This document shows positions 5,026 through 6,530 of a DNA stretch of 6,530 nt, in pieces (positions within the stretch are counted from its first letter, which is position 1; each line of letters begins with the position of its first letter). The notes under the pieces are model-generated. The model saw only the letters and a program-made list of their open reading frames with translations, was not told the DNA's origin and did not search any database. The position numbers were made by a program, and so were the translations under genes. This DNA comes from CAMQVM01 sp044433365 (lineage in GTDB: Bacteria; Bacteroidota; Bacteroidia; Bacteroidales; Rikenellaceae), in NCBI GenBank assembly GCA_044433365.1, contig JAWXTR010000131.1:1-6530 (forward strand), read 5' to 3'.

Positions 5026-5712
5026 ATGGACGACGGTAGTAGTAATAAGAACGCAAAAATTATAAACCTATTAGAGACAAAAGCACGTCTAAAACAGCAA
5101 GTTTACACAAATACGTGCAATCTATTTGAAGATGTAAAAGAGATTCTTCATGAAATGAGCGGTGAGATTAACGACTCACTAACAAACTCACGCCTTACAA
5201 AGGTGGAGTATAGAGATAGAGGTAAATTTGAAGCTCAAATTCAAGTTTCAACCGATATGCTTATCTTTACAATGCACACAAACGTGTTTCAGTTTGATGC
5301 AGGACACCCAATTTTTCAAAATGAGTATATCAAAGAGAATCAAAATAATAGCTATTGTGGAGTAATCAATATCTACAACTTTTTAGCTGACTCTTTTAAG
5401 TATAATCGCTTAACCGACGAGGGGTATCTTATTGGAAGAATATTTATAAACCACGAAAATCATATATTTTTGGAGTGTGGTGAGCAAACTAAATACTCTA
5501 ATGAAAATTTTGGCAAAAATGTAGTTGATAGAGAGGCTCTAACCGAAATAATTGTGGCAGCAATAGAGCATTCAATAGAGTTCGACCTACTTGTTCCTCC
5601 TTACGATAAGTTCCAGAGAGTGGCTGTAGAGCAGATGTCTACCCGTATGGAAAACTCTCAAATCAAAACAGGAAAACGACTTGGTTATCTGCTAGATAAC
5701 GAAGAAAAGTAG
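5026..5712 (+). CDS. Conserved Bacteroidota protein of unknown function
   Basis: A 228-residue, soluble-looking protein with no signal peptide or membrane segment and no domain I can name. The N-terminal 60 residues are helical and charged, with a possible short coiled coil (KIINLLETKARLKQQV and LFEDVKEILHEM). The middle has the most distinctive pattern: VEYRDRGKFEAQIQV (60-74), FTMHTNVFQFDAGHPIF (81-97), SYCGVINIYNFLADSFKYNR (109-128) and GYLIGRIFINHENHIFLE (133-150). From memory, very similar blocks occur in uncharacterised proteins across Bacteroides and relatives, which would make this a phylum-specific core gene; that cannot be verified here. The C-terminal 30 residues are polar. It sits 54 bp after the glucosaminidase gene in the same direction, separated by a weak hairpin, so the two may share a transcript. 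An invented function would not be justified. Confidence 0.88.
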   Translation: MDDGSSNKNAKIINLLETKARLKQQVYTNTCNLFEDVKEILHEMSGEINDSLTNSRLTKVEYRDRGKFEAQIQVSTDMLIFTMHTNVFQFDAGHPIFQNEYIKENQNNSYCGVINIYNFLADSFKYNRLTDEGYLIGRIFINHENHIFLECGEQTKYSNENFGKNVVDREALTEIIVAAIEHSIEFDLLVPPYDKFQRVAVEQMSTRMENSQIKTGKRLGYLLDNEEK

Positions 5713-5751
5713 ATAATTTCAGATTATTTGTAAATATTAGCAATATAAGTA

Positions 5752-5782
5752 TTGTTTTTTCAGATTAAAAAGCGTACCTTTG
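5752..5782 (+). promoter_or_regulatory. Promoter of rplS
   Basis: A -33-like TTG (5752-5754, after an A) and the -7 box TACCTTTG (5775-5782) are 20 bases apart, close to the Bacteroidota consensus spacing. The transcript should start near 5788, giving a leader of about 78 nt. This is the best-formed promoter in the window and fits a highly expressed ribosomal protein gene. Confidence 0.75.
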
Positions 5783-5791
5783 CAGCCGAAA

Positions 5792-5840
5792 AGTATAGGA
5801 ATCTCTTATGAAGAGCATAATGCCCGTAATATTCCATACT
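5792..5840 (+). ncRNA. Structured 5' leader of rplS (candidate ribosomal-protein leader)
   Basis: AGTATAGGAAT (5792-5802) pairs with ATTCCATACT (5831-5840) over 10 bp with one bulged A (5797). Stacked directly on it is a hairpin, CTCTT (5803-5807) with AAGAG (5811-5815), loop ATG. A 15-nt asymmetric single-stranded stretch (5816-5830, including ATGCCCG) closes the structure. It lies wholly within the predicted leader, 26 bases before the rplS ATG. Ribosomal protein genes often carry such leaders, bound by their own product to limit translation, so an L19-binding autoregulatory site is a reasonable inference. I cannot match it to a named motif from sequence alone. Confidence 0.5.
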
Positions 5841-5866
5841 AATAACCAACATTTTTACATAAAGAA

Positions 5867-6220
5867 ATGGATAACATTATCAGACTAGCCACTGAGCTAA
5901 TGACAGTAAAAAGAGAGCATCCTGAATTTAACAGCGGTGACACAATTACTGTAACAATCAAAATTAAAGAGGGTAACAAAGAGCGTCTTCAAAAATTTAG
6001 AGGCGTAGTTGTTCAACGTCGTGGTAGCGGTTTAACACAAACTTTTACTGTACGTAAAATCTCTGACAACATCGGTGTAGAGCGTATCTTCCCACTTCAC
6101 TGTCCAACTATCGAATCTATCGAAGTTAACAAGTTTGGTGTTGTAAGAAGAGCTAGAATCTTCTATTACCGTGAGCTTAAAGGTAAAAAGGCTAGAATCA
6201 AAGAGAGACAACGTAGATAA
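5867..6220 (+). CDS. rplS: 50S ribosomal protein L19
   Basis: L19 is a large-subunit protein at the interface with the 30S subunit, contributing to an intersubunit bridge. The 117-residue product has the whole family pattern: HPEFNSGDTITVTIKIKEGNKERLQ (18-42), FRGVVVQRRGSGLTQTFTVRKIS (44-66), GVERIFPLHCPTIESIEV (70-87) and the basic tail RRARIFYYRELKGKKARIKE (94-113). Length is normal. In many bacteria rplS sits with rpsP, rimM and trmD; here it stands alone with its own promoter, structured leader and terminator, an arrangement I recall as usual in Bacteroidota. Met1 is preceded by an A-rich sequence without Shine-Dalgarno complementarity. Confidence 0.98.
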   Translation: MDNIIRLATELMTVKREHPEFNSGDTITVTIKIKEGNKERLQKFRGVVVQRRGSGLTQTFTVRKISDNIGVERIFPLHCPTIESIEVNKFGVVRRARIFYYRELKGKKARIKERQRR

Positions 6221-6235
6221 TTCTCGTTTGAGTCT

Positions 6236-6285
6236 AAAAAAAATAGTAGAAATTTTCGTATTGAAAATTTCTACTATTTTTTTTT
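6236..6285. terminator. Strong bidirectional terminator after rplS
   Basis: A perfect 22-bp stem (6236-6257 with 6263-6284) closes on the 5-nt loop GTATT, with an A run at its left foot and nine T at its right foot (6277-6285). Its symmetry would let it stop transcription from either side. It lies 15 bases after the rplS stop. Confidence 0.93.
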
Positions 6286-6385
6286 GCAAATTCGGGCTAA
6301 TTAAAAGTCTGTTGTTATGAATTAAAATTTACGTCTCTACTGCTGTGTATTATTATAGAAATAATTTAAACTTTTGGTAACTCGA

Positions 6386-6413
6386 CTGTAGAGACGTAGC
6401 CCTGCTACGTCTG
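6386..6413 (-). repeat. Palindromic core repeat, copy 4, inverted
   Basis: Arms AGACGTAGC (6392-6400) and GCTACGTCT (6404-6412) flank CCT. The outer bases CTGTAG on the left and GTAAC on the right match the reverse complement of the left-array copies. Confidence 0.9.
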
Positions 6414-6470
6414 TAACAAAATAGGTATCGTTTTTTTAAAGGTTTTTAAAACCAAATCAGAGTTGTTTTT

Positions 6471-6501
6471 TAGACGTAGCAGGGCTACGTCTCTACTGCT
6501 G
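6471..6501 (+). repeat. Palindromic core repeat, copy 5 (AGG orientation)
   Basis: Arms at 6472-6480 and 6484-6492 around AGG, followed by CTACTGCTG, identical to copies 1 and 2 through the tail but followed by the different spacer TGTATTATTATAG. Confidence 0.9.
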
Positions 6502-6530
6502 TGTATTATTATAGAAGTAATTTAAACTTT

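Larger units (their letters stand above)
6330..6530. repeat. Right-hand cluster of the palindromic repeat family
   Basis: A half core (6330-6345, ACGTCTCTACTGCTG) and its following spacer (TGTATTATTATAGAA...) recur with one mismatch 156 bp later (6486-6530). Between them are a full core in CCT orientation (6386-6413) and, from 6414 to about 6455, the reverse complement of the left-array spacer (GTTTTAAA, T-run, AACGAT, GTTAC). The same repeat unit therefore lies at both window ends, this copy in reverse orientation. The cluster continues past the right edge. No coding sequence was seen from 6221 to the end. Confidence 0.88.

Noticed and set aside
6032..6289. 85-codon minus-strand frame over rplS and its terminator
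   Set aside because: It begins within the rplS terminator hairpin and is antisense to conserved L19 residues.

Overview
The window looks like a chromosomal segment from a low-GC member of the Bacteroidota, most likely order Bacteroidales. Three things support this. The promoter-like boxes fit the Bacteroidota sigma-factor -7 consensus TAnnTTTG (clear examples before ribD, rpmE2 and rplS, and on the minus strand before prmC). Translation starts lack Shine-Dalgarno sequences and follow A/T-rich leaders. The protein set is typical: zinc-free type B L31, a short RecX, a glucosaminidase with LysM domains, and a 228-residue protein that I recall as conserved in Bacteroidota. The genus cannot be fixed from the sequence alone.

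Layout. Bases 1-307 are a tandem array of a ~91-bp unit carrying a 21-bp near-perfect palindrome; the palindrome is flipped in the third unit. A 99-bp element with 17-bp terminal inverted repeats and a TTAC direct repeat on each side follows (304-410). Next is a decayed C-terminal gene fragment on the minus strand (462-647). A minus-strand operon, prmC then recX (2204 down to 771), is separated by an AT-rich inverted-repeat element that supplies both the prmC stop codon and the recX start codon. Divergent from prmC are ribD (2283-3365), then rpmE2 with its own promoter and a terminator. After a 160-bp imperfect palindrome come a secreted LysM glucosaminidase (3985-4971), the conserved hypothetical gene (5026-5712), and rplS (5867-6220), which has a strong promoter, a structured leader and a very strong terminator. 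Bases 6330-6530 hold the same palindromic repeat family as the left edge; one copy has its spacer in reverse orientation, and the cluster runs off the window.

The genes are mostly housekeeping and do not form one pathway: release-factor methylation (PrmC), RecA modulation (RecX), riboflavin synthesis (RibD), two ribosomal proteins (L31B, L19) and cell-wall turnover (glucosaminidase). The unusual content is non-coding. At least four families of palindromic or inverted-repeat DNA occupy the intergenic spaces: the 21-bp core repeat at both ends, the 99-bp element, the AT-rich prmC/recX element and the 160-bp palindrome. No defence system, transposase or other obvious novel protein system is visible; the best leads are these repeats and the rplS leader RNA.
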